Of a stretch of 64,000 bases of DNA, positions 42,380-52,549 are shown piece after piece. The DNA is taken from contig NZ_AP028065.1 of assembly GCF_030297135.1 (NCBI RefSeq), forward strand, positions 3,224,001 through 3,288,000. The letters run 5' to 3'. The notes under the pieces were generated by a model. The model did no database searches. It was not told where the DNA came from and saw only the letters and a program-made list of their open reading frames with translations. The stretch's first letter is position 1. Each line of letters begins with the position of its first letter. Both the position numbers and the translations under genes were made by a program. This DNA is from Pseudoalteromonas apostichopi (GTDB lineage: Bacteria > Pseudomonadota > Gammaproteobacteria > Enterobacterales > Alteromonadaceae).

Positions 42380-45300
42380 GTGCTGAATATAATTCAATCA
42401 AATCGCATGGAAGCACTGCAAGCGCGGTTTCACGCTCTTCTTAAAGTTAATCCATTAACGAGCCCCTTTAAAAAAGAAATTGTGCTTGTGCAGTCACCGG
42501 GTATGTCGCAGTGGCTAAAAATAGGCTTAAGTGAACACTTAGGGATTGCTGCTCAGGTTGATTTTCCGCTACCTTCAAGTTTTATTTGGCAGCTTTATCA
42601 GCAATTGTTGCCCGATGTACCAAGTGAATCACCGTATAACAAAGCTAATCTTGCTTGGAAGCTGTTTGCGATTTTACCAAACTGCATTGATGAGCCGCTG
42701 TATTTACCGCTGAAAACCTATTTAGATGGTGATAGCGAAGGGCAAAAAACCTTTGCCTTGTGCGAGAAAATTGCCGACGTTTATGACCAATATTTAATGT
42801 ATCGCCCCAATTGGATTGCCACTTGGGAGCAGGGCATCGATGAGCTTGGTGATGTTGATGTGGGCATTGCGCCATGGCAGCCAGATCTCTGGCGTAAGCT
42901 GGTGGCGCACAGTAAAGAACTTGGGCAAAGCCAATATCACCGCGCCAACATGCAAGACAAACTCCTTGCAGCCCTTGAAAAAATGGACGCAAGCCTATTA
43001 CCTGAGCGCATTAGTTTATTTGGTATTTCTGCAATTGCGAGTAGCCAGCTTGAAGTGTTTCAGGCCATTGCGAAAAAAACGCAGGTATTTTTGTTTTTCT
43101 TTAACCCTAGTGAACATTACTGGGGCGATACACTCGATGAAAAAACAGCAGCCAAAATTACCGCTAAATATGCTAAACGCCCGCAGTTACAAGCACTTGA
43201 AGACAGTGCGAAAAACCCTGATCACGAGTACTTTTTTATCGGTAACCCGTTACTCTCATCGTGGGGTAAATTAGGCCGAGACTATTTTGAGCAGTTACTG
43301 CAATTAGATGCGCAGTGGCTTGACGGATTCGATAACGATTTTGATGACAGTTTGTTATCACAAATTCAGTCTGAGATTTACCAATTAGCCTTTAAGGGTG
43401 AGTCACTAACGCCAGATAAAGAATGGTTCATCAATGACGAAGGCAAACTGCCAATTCAGTCAGATGATACCAGCATTGTGCTTAGCGATTGTCACACGCC
43501 ACTTCGTGAAGTAGAACGACTACACGATTACTTGCTTAATTTATTTAATGAAAATAAAGAGTTAACACCGAAAGATATTATTGTAATGATGCCAGATGTT
43601 GGCACATACAGCCCGTACATTGAAGCGGTGTTTGGTGGTGCAGAGGGGCGACGCTTTATTCCTTATGCGTTAGCTGATTTAGCTATAGAACAAGAAAAGC
43701 CCGTGTTGAGCTCGTTTGCAAGTTTAGCCGATTTACCTTACTCACGCTTTGGTGTGTCTGACATTCTTGATTTACTGCAAGTCACGCAAATTGCCGAGAA
43801 ATTTAATCTCGAACCGCATGAATATGAGCAAATTGGTTTTTGGCTTGAACGTGTTGGCGTAAAATGGGGCTTAGATGCAGCTCACAAAGACAGTTTTGGC
43901 TTACCTGCGATTGATTTAAATACCTGGCAACACGGTTTAAACCGCTTGCTATTGGGTGTTGCACAACGTGATGAACAGTTGCCTTTCTCGGGCATTTACA
44001 GTGCCGATGAAGTGGAAGGCATGGCACTAAACACGCTGAATAAACTGATTGAATTTATTGACGTACTGGCACGTTATAAAACCAAGCTACAAGCTGATGC
44101 ACCACTCAATGAAAAAGCAGACATTCTAAAAGAGTTATTAGGTGAAGTATACAGTGATGAAGGAGAGCAAAGCTGGGATTTATTAGTCCTACAAAAAGTA
44201 CTTGATACGCTGATCAAGCATTATGAAAATGGCGATTATCAACAAAACGTTTCGCAGCGCATTGTTAGTTACCTTGTTAAACAAGGTATTCAAGAAAAAG
44301 GCGTAGGGCAGCGCTTTTTAGTGGGACAAGTTAACTTTTGTACCTTGATGCCAATGCGGGCTGTGCCATTTAAAGTAGTGTGTATGCTGGGTTTAAATGA
44401 TGCCGATTATCCGCGAACAGTTCAGCCAATTGGTTTTGACTTAGTACCTTACTCAAAACGCCAAAAAGGGGACCGTTCTCGTAAACTCGACGACCGTTAC
44501 CTGTTTTTAGAAGCGATTTTAAGTGCTCGTGAGAATCTATACATCAGTTATATTGGTCGCTCATGCTTTGATAACCAACCAAGAATGCCGTCAACCTTAG
44601 TGAGCGAATTGCTAGAATACATAGCACGTAGTTTTGAATTTGCAGATCAAGAAACAGACTTAAAGCTTCCTGAGGCGCTGATTAATTATCAGCACTTACA
44701 GCCATTCAACCCAGCCTATTATCTGACAGAGAAAAGTGATGATAAGCAAAAAGCAGACAAACCATTAGCAACACAATTACATAGCTATAATCCTGTTTGG
44801 ATGCCAACTCAAAGTGTCAATCCTGAGCCTCAGCAAGCGCTTAATGTTCAGCCAGAAAGTAGCGTCGAGTTAAGTCAGTTTATTCGCAGTATTTGCCAGC
44901 CTCACGAGAGCTTTTATCAGCAAAGCTTGGGCTTACGCTTGCCGCAATTTAACGATATTGCTAAAGATGAAGAGCCGTTTAGCTTAGACGCGTTACGTCG
45001 CTACTTTTATCTAGACGAAATTCTCGAAGCCAGTATTCAAGAAATGCCTCTAAACCAAGCGCAAATTATGCAGCGTGGTGAATTACCGCAAGCACACGTT
45101 GGTGACTTAGTGTTCGAAAGTATGCAGCACCGAGTCGATGCTCTTGCAGGGCAAGTAAAAGCGCATATTCAAGGTGATGAAGCATTACCCGTTGAAGTAA
45201 ATATTAAAATTGCCAACACCAGATTAGAAGGTTGGTTAAATCATATATATGGTCAAAAACAGGTGTTTTATCGCACCGCCAGTATTAAAGCAAAAGATGT

Positions 45301-45703
45301 TATTAGGGGCTTTGTGCATCATTTAGCGGCGCAAATAATGGGCCAGTCAGTTGAAACCCTCATTCTTGGTTTAGACAAGCAAATTAGTTTTTCACCTTTG
45401 TCAGAAGACGATGCCCGCAAGTATTTAAACGATTGGTTCTCGCTCTATGAAACGCTTTTAACTCGCCCAGTGGCGTTTTTCCCAGTCAGTGGCTACGAGT
45501 ATATAAAATCAGATAAAGATATGGTCAAAGCAAACAATAAATTCGCGCCGCAATACATAGGCATGGGTGAAGGCGAAAACCCGTATATTCGTTTAACCAT
45601 AAAGAGCCTAAAAGACTGTGAAGAAGAGTTTATTAAATGGAGCGAGCTGCTGTTATCGCCACTAGTTGAATTAGCACAGGAGGCAGATCATGCAAACGCT
45701 TAA
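42380..45703 (+). CDS. recC: Exodeoxyribonuclease V subunit RecC
   Basis: Chi-recognition and scaffold subunit of RecBCD, needed to process double-strand breaks and to degrade unprotected phage DNA. The 1107 residues align throughout with RecC: the start MLNIIQSNRMEALQ, SPGMSQWLKIGLSEHLGI, and the segment MRAVPFKVVCMLGLNDADYPR in parts. The start is GTG with AAGGA nine bases upstream. Order is recC-recB-recD without the ptrA protease that separates recC and recB in E. coli. It overlaps recB by 14 bases. Confidence 0.95.
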   Translation: MLNIIQSNRMEALQARFHALLKVNPLTSPFKKEIVLVQSPGMSQWLKIGLSEHLGIAAQVDFPLPSSFIWQLYQQLLPDVPSESPYNKANLAWKLFAILPNCIDEPLYLPLKTYLDGDSEGQKTFALCEKIADVYDQYLMYRPNWIATWEQGIDELGDVDVGIAPWQPDLWRKLVAHSKELGQSQYHRANMQDKLLAALEKMDASLLPERISLFGISAIASSQLEVFQAIAKKTQVFLFFFNPSEHYWGDTLDEKTAAKITAKYAKRPQLQALEDSAKNPDHEYFFIGNPLLSSWGKLGRDYFEQLLQLDAQWLDGFDNDFDDSLLSQIQSEIYQLAFKGESLTPDKEWFINDEGKLPIQSDDTSIVLSDCHTPLREVERLHDYLLNLFNENKELTPKDIIVMMPDVGTYSPYIEAVFGGAEGRRFIPYALADLAIEQEKPVLSSFASLADLPYSRFGVSDILDLLQVTQIAEKFNLEPHEYEQIGFWLERVGVKWGLDAAHKDSFGLPAIDLNTWQHGLNRLLLGVAQRDEQLPFSGIYSADEVEGMALNTLNKLIEFIDVLARYKTKLQADAPLNEKADILKELLGEVYSDEGEQSWDLLVLQKVLDTLIKHYENGDYQQNVSQRIVSYLVKQGIQEKGVGQRFLVGQVNFCTLMPMRAVPFKVVCMLGLNDADYPRTVQPIGFDLVPYSKRQKGDRSRKLDDRYLFLEAILSARENLYISYIGRSCFDNQPRMPSTLVSELLEYIARSFEFADQETDLKLPEALINYQHLQPFNPAYYLTEKSDDKQKADKPLATQLHSYNPVWMPTQSVNPEPQQALNVQPESSVELSQFIRSICQPHESFYQQSLGLRLPQFNDIAKDEEPFSLDALRRYFYLDEILEASIQEMPLNQAQIMQRGELPQAHVGDLVFESMQHRVDALAGQVKAHIQGDEALPVEVNIKIANTRLEGWLNHIYGQKQVFYRTASIKAKDVIRGFVHHLAAQIMGQSVETLILGLDKQISFSPLSEDDARKYLNDWFSLYETLLTRPVAFFPVSGYEYIKSDKDMVKANNKFAPQYIGMGEGENPYIRLTIKSLKDCEEEFIKWSELLLSPLVELAQEADHANA

Positions 45704-48700
45704 TCCAATGAGTATGGCGCTGTGTGGGCAAAGCCTTATTGAAGCCAGTGCTGGTACGGGTAAAACTTACACCATCACTGGTTTGTATTTACGGTATTTG
45801 TTGGGCTTACAAAAAGCGACCGGTGAAGATGAACAATTAAATACGCCGCTGAGTGTTGAGCAAATACTGGTGGTGACCTTCACAGAGGCTGCAACGCAAG
45901 AAATTAAAGACCGTGTGCGGGCGCGTATAATCAATGCCAGAGATGCTCTGCTTGGCAAAAAGCCCGATGATGAGTTGATTGAGCAAGTGATTAACGAGGT
46001 GACTGATAAACACGCGGCATTTGATTTGTTAGACGCCGCGGCAAAGTCGATGGATGAAGCCGCTATATTCACTATTCATGGATTTTGTCAGCGAATGCTG
46101 AAACAACATGCTTTTGAATCAGGTGTGGCGTTTAACTTAGAGTTTATTTTAGATGAGCGTGAGCTTATTCAAGAAACCCTCAATGACTTTTGGCGTGCCT
46201 TTGTCTACCCACAATCAAAAGAGCGCACGCAAGCAATTACCGATATTTTCCCAGTGCCTGCATCACTGTATTCACAGGTAGTGAGTTTACTCAACAAGCA
46301 AGGGGCAACAATCACCCCTGAGTACGACCTTGACGATATATGGCAAGCGCGCGACAACTTTGTGGCAAAAGTACCGGCATTTAAAAAGGCGTGCCTTGAG
46401 AGTGAGTTTATTAATGCAGTAAAAGCATCTGATTTAAGTGGCTCAAAAACCCCAGGTCGAAAAAACAGCCTTGCAGCGCTTGAAGAATACCTAAACAATG
46501 ATGAGTTGTTTTTTGTATTTGGTACCAGTAAATACTCGTTTGAAGTATGGGGCTCAGAGAGTTTAAACGATCCTGCAAATTACAAGAAAAACGGTAGTTT
46601 GCTTAGTCATGCAATGGTGGCTCAGTTTGATGAAATGGCCAAACTGAGTAGCCTTATCAACAACGGATTGAATATTGCGATAGTGCAATATGCTGCTAAA
46701 TGGGTGGCAAATGCATTAGTTAAACGTAAGCAAGAGCAAGGCGTGATCACCCCTGATGACTTATTAAGTAACTTGCATCAGGCGCTTTTAAGTGAGCAAG
46801 GCAAAGCGTTAAGTGAAAAAATTGCCGCCTTGTTTCCGGTTGCCATGATAGACGAATTCCAAGATACCGACCCCGTTCAATATGGCATTTTTAGCCGCAT
46901 TTATGGCATTAAAAACACCACCCTTGCCATGATAGGCGACCCTAAACAGGCTATTTACGGTTTCCGTGGTGCAGATATTTTTACTTATATAGGCGCAAAA
47001 CAAGCTGTTTCAGAGGACAAACAATACACCCTCGATACCAACTACCGCTCAAGTGAAGGGGTTGTTGATAGCGTAAACCGCTTATTTGATAAAAATGACA
47101 ATAGCTTTATTTACAACGACGCAATCCCATTTCAAAAGGTTAATGCAAAAGGAAAACAGCAAGACAAAGCGTTTTTAATAAACGGTGAAATGCCCAGTGC
47201 GTTTGAATTTTCGGTTTTTGTTGATGAATACGCAGAAGCGAACAACAAGCCAACTAGCAAAGGGGTGGCTCAACAGGCATTAGCTTTGCAGTATACGAAA
47301 AAAATCACTGAGCTACTCAAGCAAGCTGATGCAGGCGATGCGACTATTGCAGGAAAACCACTTACTGCTGCCGATATCTGTGTGTTAGTGCGAGATCGAA
47401 ACGAAGCACAGCTGATGAAAGCCGCACTTGCAGAAGCTACCATTGCCAGCGTGTATTTGTCGCGTGATAGTGTGTTTAACCAAGAGCTTAGTCACCATTT
47501 ACTTAACTTTTTAACAGCATTACATGGTCAGTATGATGAGTCGTTACTGCGTGGTGTACTTGCCGGGCCATTGTTTTGCTTAAGCTACAACCGCATTTAT
47601 GAACTTCACGAAAATGAAAGTGCATGGCAAGAGCATCTAAACTTTTTTGCCCAGCTTGCCCATATTTGGCATAAACAAGGCGCCATGGCGATGCTCGAGC
47701 GTTTATTAAGCCATAATCAACTCGCAGCGCGTTGGCAAGGCTTAGGTTACAATGTTGAACGCTGGCTTACCGATTTCCGCCATTTAGGGGAAATTTTACA
47801 GCAAAAGCAAATTGAGCTTGAGGGAACCCATAGATTGCTGCGTTGGTTTGCGCAAAAAGTCAGTCAACAAGATGGTGAAGCGGTGCAAGTACGCCTAGAA
47901 AGCGATGCTAATTTGGTGAAAATTGTCACCATGCACGCCTCAAAAGGCTTAGAGTACCCGATTGTATTCATGCCGTTTGCCTGTGGTTATCGCGAAAGCA
48001 AAGAAGCCCTTTATCATAAAGACGGTAAGTTGATTTATGATCTTGCTAAAAGTGATGATGCAATGCAAAAAGCAGAGCAAGAGCGCTTGGCCGAAGATTT
48101 ACGATTGCTCTATGTGGCGCTGACTCGTGCCGTGCATTTTTGCTCAGTGGGGATGTATAACATTGCGCAAGGTCGCAGTGCTCGTCCGGGCATTCAAAGT
48201 ACTAGCATTGGCCACGTATTATTTGCAGGGTTAGATGTTAAATCGGGCGATGAATGGCGAGCATTGTTACAAGAATTTTGTAATGGCTCAGCGCACATGC
48301 ACTATGAGGTATTTACCCAAGCAGATGAGCTTGAAAAGCTAAGATTAGGCAGTTCTGACAGAGAACAAGTCTATAAAGTAAATACTGTAAAAGCAGAGAT
48401 CCAGCGTGATTGGCGCTCAACCAGCTTTAGTAGCTTAACGCTGAAAAAGCATACTGACCACATTGAACTTGGGCGCAGTGATGAAGACCACGCAAAAGAT
48501 GAGTTTTTAGCCCAAAATGCAAATGCTATAACACCTTACAGCTTTCCTAAAGGCGCAAAGCCGGGTAGTTGTTTACATGAAATATTTGAGCAATTGGACT
48601 TTACCGACCCTTATGCGTTAAAGCGTCCAGCCACTGAGCAAGACGACCATGCACTTGATAAAGTGATCAAAAAATTATTTGAAAAATACCATATTGATGA

Positions 48701-49265
48701 TAGCTGGCAGGAAATGACAGAGCAGTGGATCCTAGCAGCATTAAACTGCCCATTAAACGATAAAGGGCTTAGTTTATCAGTACTTGAACCTGATACGTGT
48801 TTGGTCGAAATGGAATTTAATTTACCGTTGTTATCGCTTTCAAGTGATAAGCTTAATCAAGTGTTGGTGCAACATTTTAAATTACCAGGACAGCTTAATT
48901 TTAGTGAGGTGCAAGGCTTACTAAAAGGCTTCATAGATTTAATATTTTGCTGGCAGGGTAAGTATTATATTCTTGATTATAAATCGAACTTTTTAGGTAA
49001 TAGTGCGGCTGACTACCAACATGAGCAACTAGAGCAAGCTATGACCAGTCATCAGTATCATTTGCAGTATTTAATTTATACCGTGGCACTACACCGTTTA
49101 TTAAAGCAACGTATTCAAGATTACGATAGCGACACGCATTTAGGCGGTGTTTACTACACCTTCTTACGTGGTATGAGCGAAGGGCAAGGGGTGTACTTTA
49201 ATCAGCTAACGAAACAGCAAATAACTGAGCTTGATAGCTTATTCGCACAAGGAGCCATGCTATGA
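45690..49265 (+). CDS. recB: Exodeoxyribonuclease V subunit RecB
   Basis: Helicase-nuclease subunit of RecBCD. Walker A ASAGTGKT is at 19-26, followed by the other UvrD-type helicase motifs (VTFTEAATQEIKDRVR, MIDEFQDTDP, GDPKQAIYGFRGAD, TMHASKGLEYP, LYVALTRA). The C-terminal nuclease domain has Asp1096 and Lys1098 in ILDYKSN, with the upstream Asp in GFIDLIF. 1191 residues is normal. It overlaps recD by four bases. Confidence 0.96.
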   Translation: MQTLNPMSMALCGQSLIEASAGTGKTYTITGLYLRYLLGLQKATGEDEQLNTPLSVEQILVVTFTEAATQEIKDRVRARIINARDALLGKKPDDELIEQVINEVTDKHAAFDLLDAAAKSMDEAAIFTIHGFCQRMLKQHAFESGVAFNLEFILDERELIQETLNDFWRAFVYPQSKERTQAITDIFPVPASLYSQVVSLLNKQGATITPEYDLDDIWQARDNFVAKVPAFKKACLESEFINAVKASDLSGSKTPGRKNSLAALEEYLNNDELFFVFGTSKYSFEVWGSESLNDPANYKKNGSLLSHAMVAQFDEMAKLSSLINNGLNIAIVQYAAKWVANALVKRKQEQGVITPDDLLSNLHQALLSEQGKALSEKIAALFPVAMIDEFQDTDPVQYGIFSRIYGIKNTTLAMIGDPKQAIYGFRGADIFTYIGAKQAVSEDKQYTLDTNYRSSEGVVDSVNRLFDKNDNSFIYNDAIPFQKVNAKGKQQDKAFLINGEMPSAFEFSVFVDEYAEANNKPTSKGVAQQALALQYTKKITELLKQADAGDATIAGKPLTAADICVLVRDRNEAQLMKAALAEATIASVYLSRDSVFNQELSHHLLNFLTALHGQYDESLLRGVLAGPLFCLSYNRIYELHENESAWQEHLNFFAQLAHIWHKQGAMAMLERLLSHNQLAARWQGLGYNVERWLTDFRHLGEILQQKQIELEGTHRLLRWFAQKVSQQDGEAVQVRLESDANLVKIVTMHASKGLEYPIVFMPFACGYRESKEALYHKDGKLIYDLAKSDDAMQKAEQERLAEDLRLLYVALTRAVHFCSVGMYNIAQGRSARPGIQSTSIGHVLFAGLDVKSGDEWRALLQEFCNGSAHMHYEVFTQADELEKLRLGSSDREQVYKVNTVKAEIQRDWRSTSFSSLTLKKHTDHIELGRSDEDHAKDEFLAQNANAITPYSFPKGAKPGSCLHEIFEQLDFTDPYALKRPATEQDDHALDKVIKKLFEKYHIDDSWQEMTEQWILAALNCPLNDKGLSLSVLEPDTCLVEMEFNLPLLSLSSDKLNQVLVQHFKLPGQLNFSEVQGLLKGFIDLIFCWQGKYYILDYKSNFLGNSAADYQHEQLEQAMTSHQYHLQYLIYTVALHRLLKQRIQDYDSDTHLGGVYYTFLRGMSEGQGVYFNQLTKQQITELDSLFAQGAML

Positions 49266-51364
49266 GTCAAATGACATTCGGCTTTGATGATCATGAACCC
49301 CACGAGCCTATGAATAAGCAATCAAACAGTAATGAACAGGCTAGTAAAAATCAACAAGTAGAACAATCAACGAAACATGTTGAAAACGATTCAGCGTTGC
49401 CTGCTATAGAAGTTAAAACTCAGCCTCTATTGAGTTATTTGCTTGAGGCAAAACGTATTCGCTTGGTTGATGTTAAGCTCGCAGAGCTTTTAACCGGTTC
49501 ACAAACACTGATAGAGAATAACGATACAGCGCACAGTGAGGTTTTTTACCTGATTTTATTGCTTGCGGCAGCGCAGCAAAGTCAGCACAGCTGTTTAGAA
49601 CTGGCTAATATAAACTGGCAAAATCCGTTTGAAATTAAACAGCAAAGCTTAGCTGATGCCAGTATCGCAGCCCCTGAGGTTTTAACGCCGTTTGATATGG
49701 AATTTGGTCTTACTGAGGCCGTTAATGGACTAATGAATGCTGAGTGCGTAGGGGACGACAAGCCACTGCTATTGTTTGCTAATAAACTTTACTTTGCCCG
49801 TTTGGCAGAGTACGAAACCACACTGGCATCGCGTTTACATCATTTAGCAACGAAAGAGCTCACCCTTGATGAAGCTGCATTAAAGGCATTACTTGAGGTG
49901 TATTTTCCAAACAGTGAACATACAACCAACCCAAGCGATCCTGTTAAAACATTAAACTGGCAAAAAGTAGCCTGTGCGATAGCTGCAACAAAAGGCTTTA
50001 GTGTGATCACTGGCGGCCCGGGTACCGGTAAAACCACCACGGTAACTAAGCTACTAGCCATATTACAATCTTTGTATGCCAGTGCACCGCTAACAATAAA
50101 GCTGGTTGCACCGACAGGTAAAGCGGCAGCTCGTTTAACCGAGTCGATTTTAGGGGCGAAGCAAAAGCTCAGTATGATCCCTGAGAATATCGCGCCACTT
50201 ATTCCAGACAGTGCGCAAACGATTCACCGCTTACTTGGCGTTATTCCGCATACTAATAAGTTTCGCCATAACAAGCGTAACCCGCTGCATTTAGATGTTC
50301 TGATTATTGATGAAGCATCGATGGTTGATTTGTCGCTTATGGCAAAACTAATCGAAGCACTACCTAGTCATGCAAGGCTTATTTTACTTGGCGATAAAGA
50401 CCAATTAGCCTCGGTTGATACGGGCAGTATTCTTAGTGACCTATGCCAAGGGTTAGAGCTTGGCAAAATGCCTGATTACAGCAGTGAAAGAGCTGCGCAG
50501 CTTAATCGCGTTTGTTTTAATAATCAGAGCGCTATACCCGCGGCGAGCAGCCATTTTGTACTTAACGATTGTATTGCGTTTTTACAGCAAAGTTATCGTT
50601 TTGATGGCAGCAGCGGTATTGGTCAATTAGCACAAGCTGTAAATACCAATAACAGTGGCTTACTGGGCTACGTTGAGCAAACGATTAATCAAGGCGGTTT
50701 TAAAGACCTTAAACTTAATTACAGTGTAATCAGTAAACCGATTGAGTATTTTGTGCAGCAAGCGGCTTTGCAATACCACGATTATTTGCATCTTATCCAG
50801 CAAGGGGCAAGTGTAGCCAGTGTGCATAAAGCATTTGCGCATTATCAGTTACTAGCTGCCGTCAGAGAGGGAGATTATGGAGTAAATAGCCTTAATCAGC
50901 GTATTGAAAAAGCACTTACTCAACAAGGCTTAATTGCGCCATATCAAAGGCACTATGTGGGTATGCCAATAATGATCAGCCAAAACGACTATCAGTTAAA
51001 ACTGTTTAATGGCGACATAGGTATTTTAATGCATGATGAGCAAGGTCAGTTAAAAGCCATGTTTATTGATGAACAAGAAAACATTCGTGCCTTTTCACCA
51101 GCACGTTTACCCGCTCACGATAAAGTATATGCAATGACTATTCATAAGTCGCAAGGCTCAGAGTTTGCTTACACCGCGATGATTTTACCGCCAATTAAAC
51201 AGGCTAATCAGGGGATTAACAGACAGTTGGTTTACACGGGGATCACCCGCGCGAAAACCACATTTGAGCTGGTGGCCGATAAAAATGTATTGCTAATGGC
51301 CATGAATAAATCTGTTACTCGTGCATCAGGTTTATACGATAGGTTAAAACATGAAGCTCGTTAA
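49262..51364 (+). CDS. recD: Exodeoxyribonuclease V subunit RecD
   Basis: 5'-3' helicase subunit of RecBCD. The N-terminal 90 residues include a Gln/Asn/Glu-rich stretch before the RecB-interaction region. Walker A GGPGTGKT lies at 251-258, with LVAPTGKAAARL, IDEASMVD and the C-terminal TIHKSQGSEF and YTGITRA helicase motifs. 700 residues is slightly longer than E. coli (608), mainly from the N-terminal extension. The last 14 bases overlap the GNAT gene. Confidence 0.95.
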   Translation: MSQMTFGFDDHEPHEPMNKQSNSNEQASKNQQVEQSTKHVENDSALPAIEVKTQPLLSYLLEAKRIRLVDVKLAELLTGSQTLIENNDTAHSEVFYLILLLAAAQQSQHSCLELANINWQNPFEIKQQSLADASIAAPEVLTPFDMEFGLTEAVNGLMNAECVGDDKPLLLFANKLYFARLAEYETTLASRLHHLATKELTLDEAALKALLEVYFPNSEHTTNPSDPVKTLNWQKVACAIAATKGFSVITGGPGTGKTTTVTKLLAILQSLYASAPLTIKLVAPTGKAAARLTESILGAKQKLSMIPENIAPLIPDSAQTIHRLLGVIPHTNKFRHNKRNPLHLDVLIIDEASMVDLSLMAKLIEALPSHARLILLGDKDQLASVDTGSILSDLCQGLELGKMPDYSSERAAQLNRVCFNNQSAIPAASSHFVLNDCIAFLQQSYRFDGSSGIGQLAQAVNTNNSGLLGYVEQTINQGGFKDLKLNYSVISKPIEYFVQQAALQYHDYLHLIQQGASVASVHKAFAHYQLLAAVREGDYGVNSLNQRIEKALTQQGLIAPYQRHYVGMPIMISQNDYQLKLFNGDIGILMHDEQGQLKAMFIDEQENIRAFSPARLPAHDKVYAMTIHKSQGSEFAYTAMILPPIKQANQGINRQLVYTGITRAKTTFELVADKNVLLMAMNKSVTRASGLYDRLKHEAR

Positions 51365-51806
51365 AGTAACCGACATCCAACTTAACCAGTTAATGGGTTG
51401 GTTTAACACAGAGGCAGAACTGCGTATTTGGTCAGGGCCATTTTTTAACTATCCATTTGATACACAAAGCTTTAAAAAAGATTTAAACCTAGATGCGCTG
51501 AATTCCTACGCGTTGGTTAATGGCGATGGCCAGATGCTTGGGTTTGGTCAATACTATTTACGTGAAGGGCGTTGTCATTTAGGGCGGTTAGTTATCGCGC
51601 CAAGCGAGCGTGGCAAAGGTCTTGCAAAAGTGCTGATAAATTTACTGGGAGAGCAGGGTAAACAGCAGTTGCAGTGTGATAGCTTGTCTTTGTTTGTGTA
51701 TACCCACAATACCCTTGCTAAAACGGCCTATGAGAAACTGGGTTTTATACAAACCCAGTACCCAGCTGACATGCCACTCGACGGGTGTATTTATATGACC
51801 TGCTAA
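51351..51806 (+). CDS. GNAT-family N-acetyltransferase
   Basis: A 151-residue acetyl-CoA-dependent acetyltransferase. The CoA-binding motif A reads LGRLVIAPSERGKGLAKVLI and motif B is FVYTHNTLAKTAYEKLGF. The ATG lies inside recD (14-base overlap), so it is translationally coupled to recBCD, though no functional link is known. Its stop overlaps the stop of the convergent TRIC-type gene. Substrate unknown. Confidence 0.88.
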   Translation: MKLVKVTDIQLNQLMGWFNTEAELRIWSGPFFNYPFDTQSFKKDLNLDALNSYALVNGDGQMLGFGQYYLREGRCHLGRLVIAPSERGKGLAKVLINLLGEQGKQQLQCDSLSLFVYTHNTLAKTAYEKLGFIQTQYPADMPLDGCIYMTC

Positions 51807-52432
51807 GAGCGTTTAAAGCTGCTTTTACGAAACAGGTTAGGTTGCCAACCAAAATGGATGGCGCCTAATCTTAAAAATACCGTCACAGCAAATGCGCCAA
51901 TAATGCACCAAATATAACTTACCTCAAGGGTGAATAAGGCAGCATAGGTTAACCCTCCCGATAAGCAAGCGGTTGAATAAAGCTCTTCACCCATAACTAG
52001 AGGCACTTCTCGGCAAATTACATCGCGCATCAAGCCACCAAAAATACCAGTGGTCATGCCCATAGTAATTGCAACAACCATATCAGCTCCTTCTATTAGT
52101 GCCTTTTCTATACCGATAATATTGAAAATTGCCATACCTACGGCATCCATTAACAACATGGTGGTGTTACTTAAATCGGGTAAATGACGAATCGATAAAA
52201 TGGAGGCAAAAATGGCAATGTAAGTAGCATATAAATAATCTGGTTGGGCTATCCAAAAGACCGGCTTATTGAGCAAAATATCGCGTAATGTTCCACCTCC
52301 TATTGCTGTTACCGTGGCAACCACCACTACACCAAAACCACCGACACTTTTTTCATGACCTAGTAAGGTGCCAGAGATTGCAAAAAATGCTACACCGATA
52401 ATGCTTAAAAAGTGAAAGTATTCTGATGTCAT
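51803..52432 (-). CDS. TRIC-type channel/UPF0126 membrane protein
   Basis: A 209-residue inner-membrane protein with seven predicted helices in two related halves. Each half carries the family motif: AIGGGTLRDIL in the first and GIFGGLMRDVI in the second, with Gly-rich kinks. Bacterial members form trimeric monovalent cation channels. It resembles E. coli YicG. It converges on the GNAT gene with overlapping stop codons and no terminator. Confidence 0.88.
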   Translation of the reverse strand: MTSEYFHFLSIIGVAFFAISGTLLGHEKSVGGFGVVVVATVTAIGGGTLRDILLNKPVFWIAQPDYLYATYIAIFASILSIRHLPDLSNTTMLLMDAVGMAIFNIIGIEKALIEGADMVVAITMGMTTGIFGGLMRDVICREVPLVMGEELYSTACLSGGLTYAALFTLEVSYIWCIIGAFAVTVFLRLGAIHFGWQPNLFRKSSFKRS

Positions 52433-52502
52433 GAGGCTTCCTTACCTATTTGATAGTAAGTTAACCTTAGCAAAATGAACTTTATTGATGCTGAACAGAT
52501 AA

Positions 52503-52533
52503 GAAAATAGGGCGGGTAATGATGTTACCCGCC
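52503..52533 (-). terminator. Terminator after the M20 peptidase gene
   Basis: GGCGGGTAA (52511-52519) pairs with TTACCCGCC (52525-52533). On the minus strand the stem is followed by CTATTTTCTT. Confidence 0.8.
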
Positions 52534-52549
52534 GGTATGAGAGTATTGA

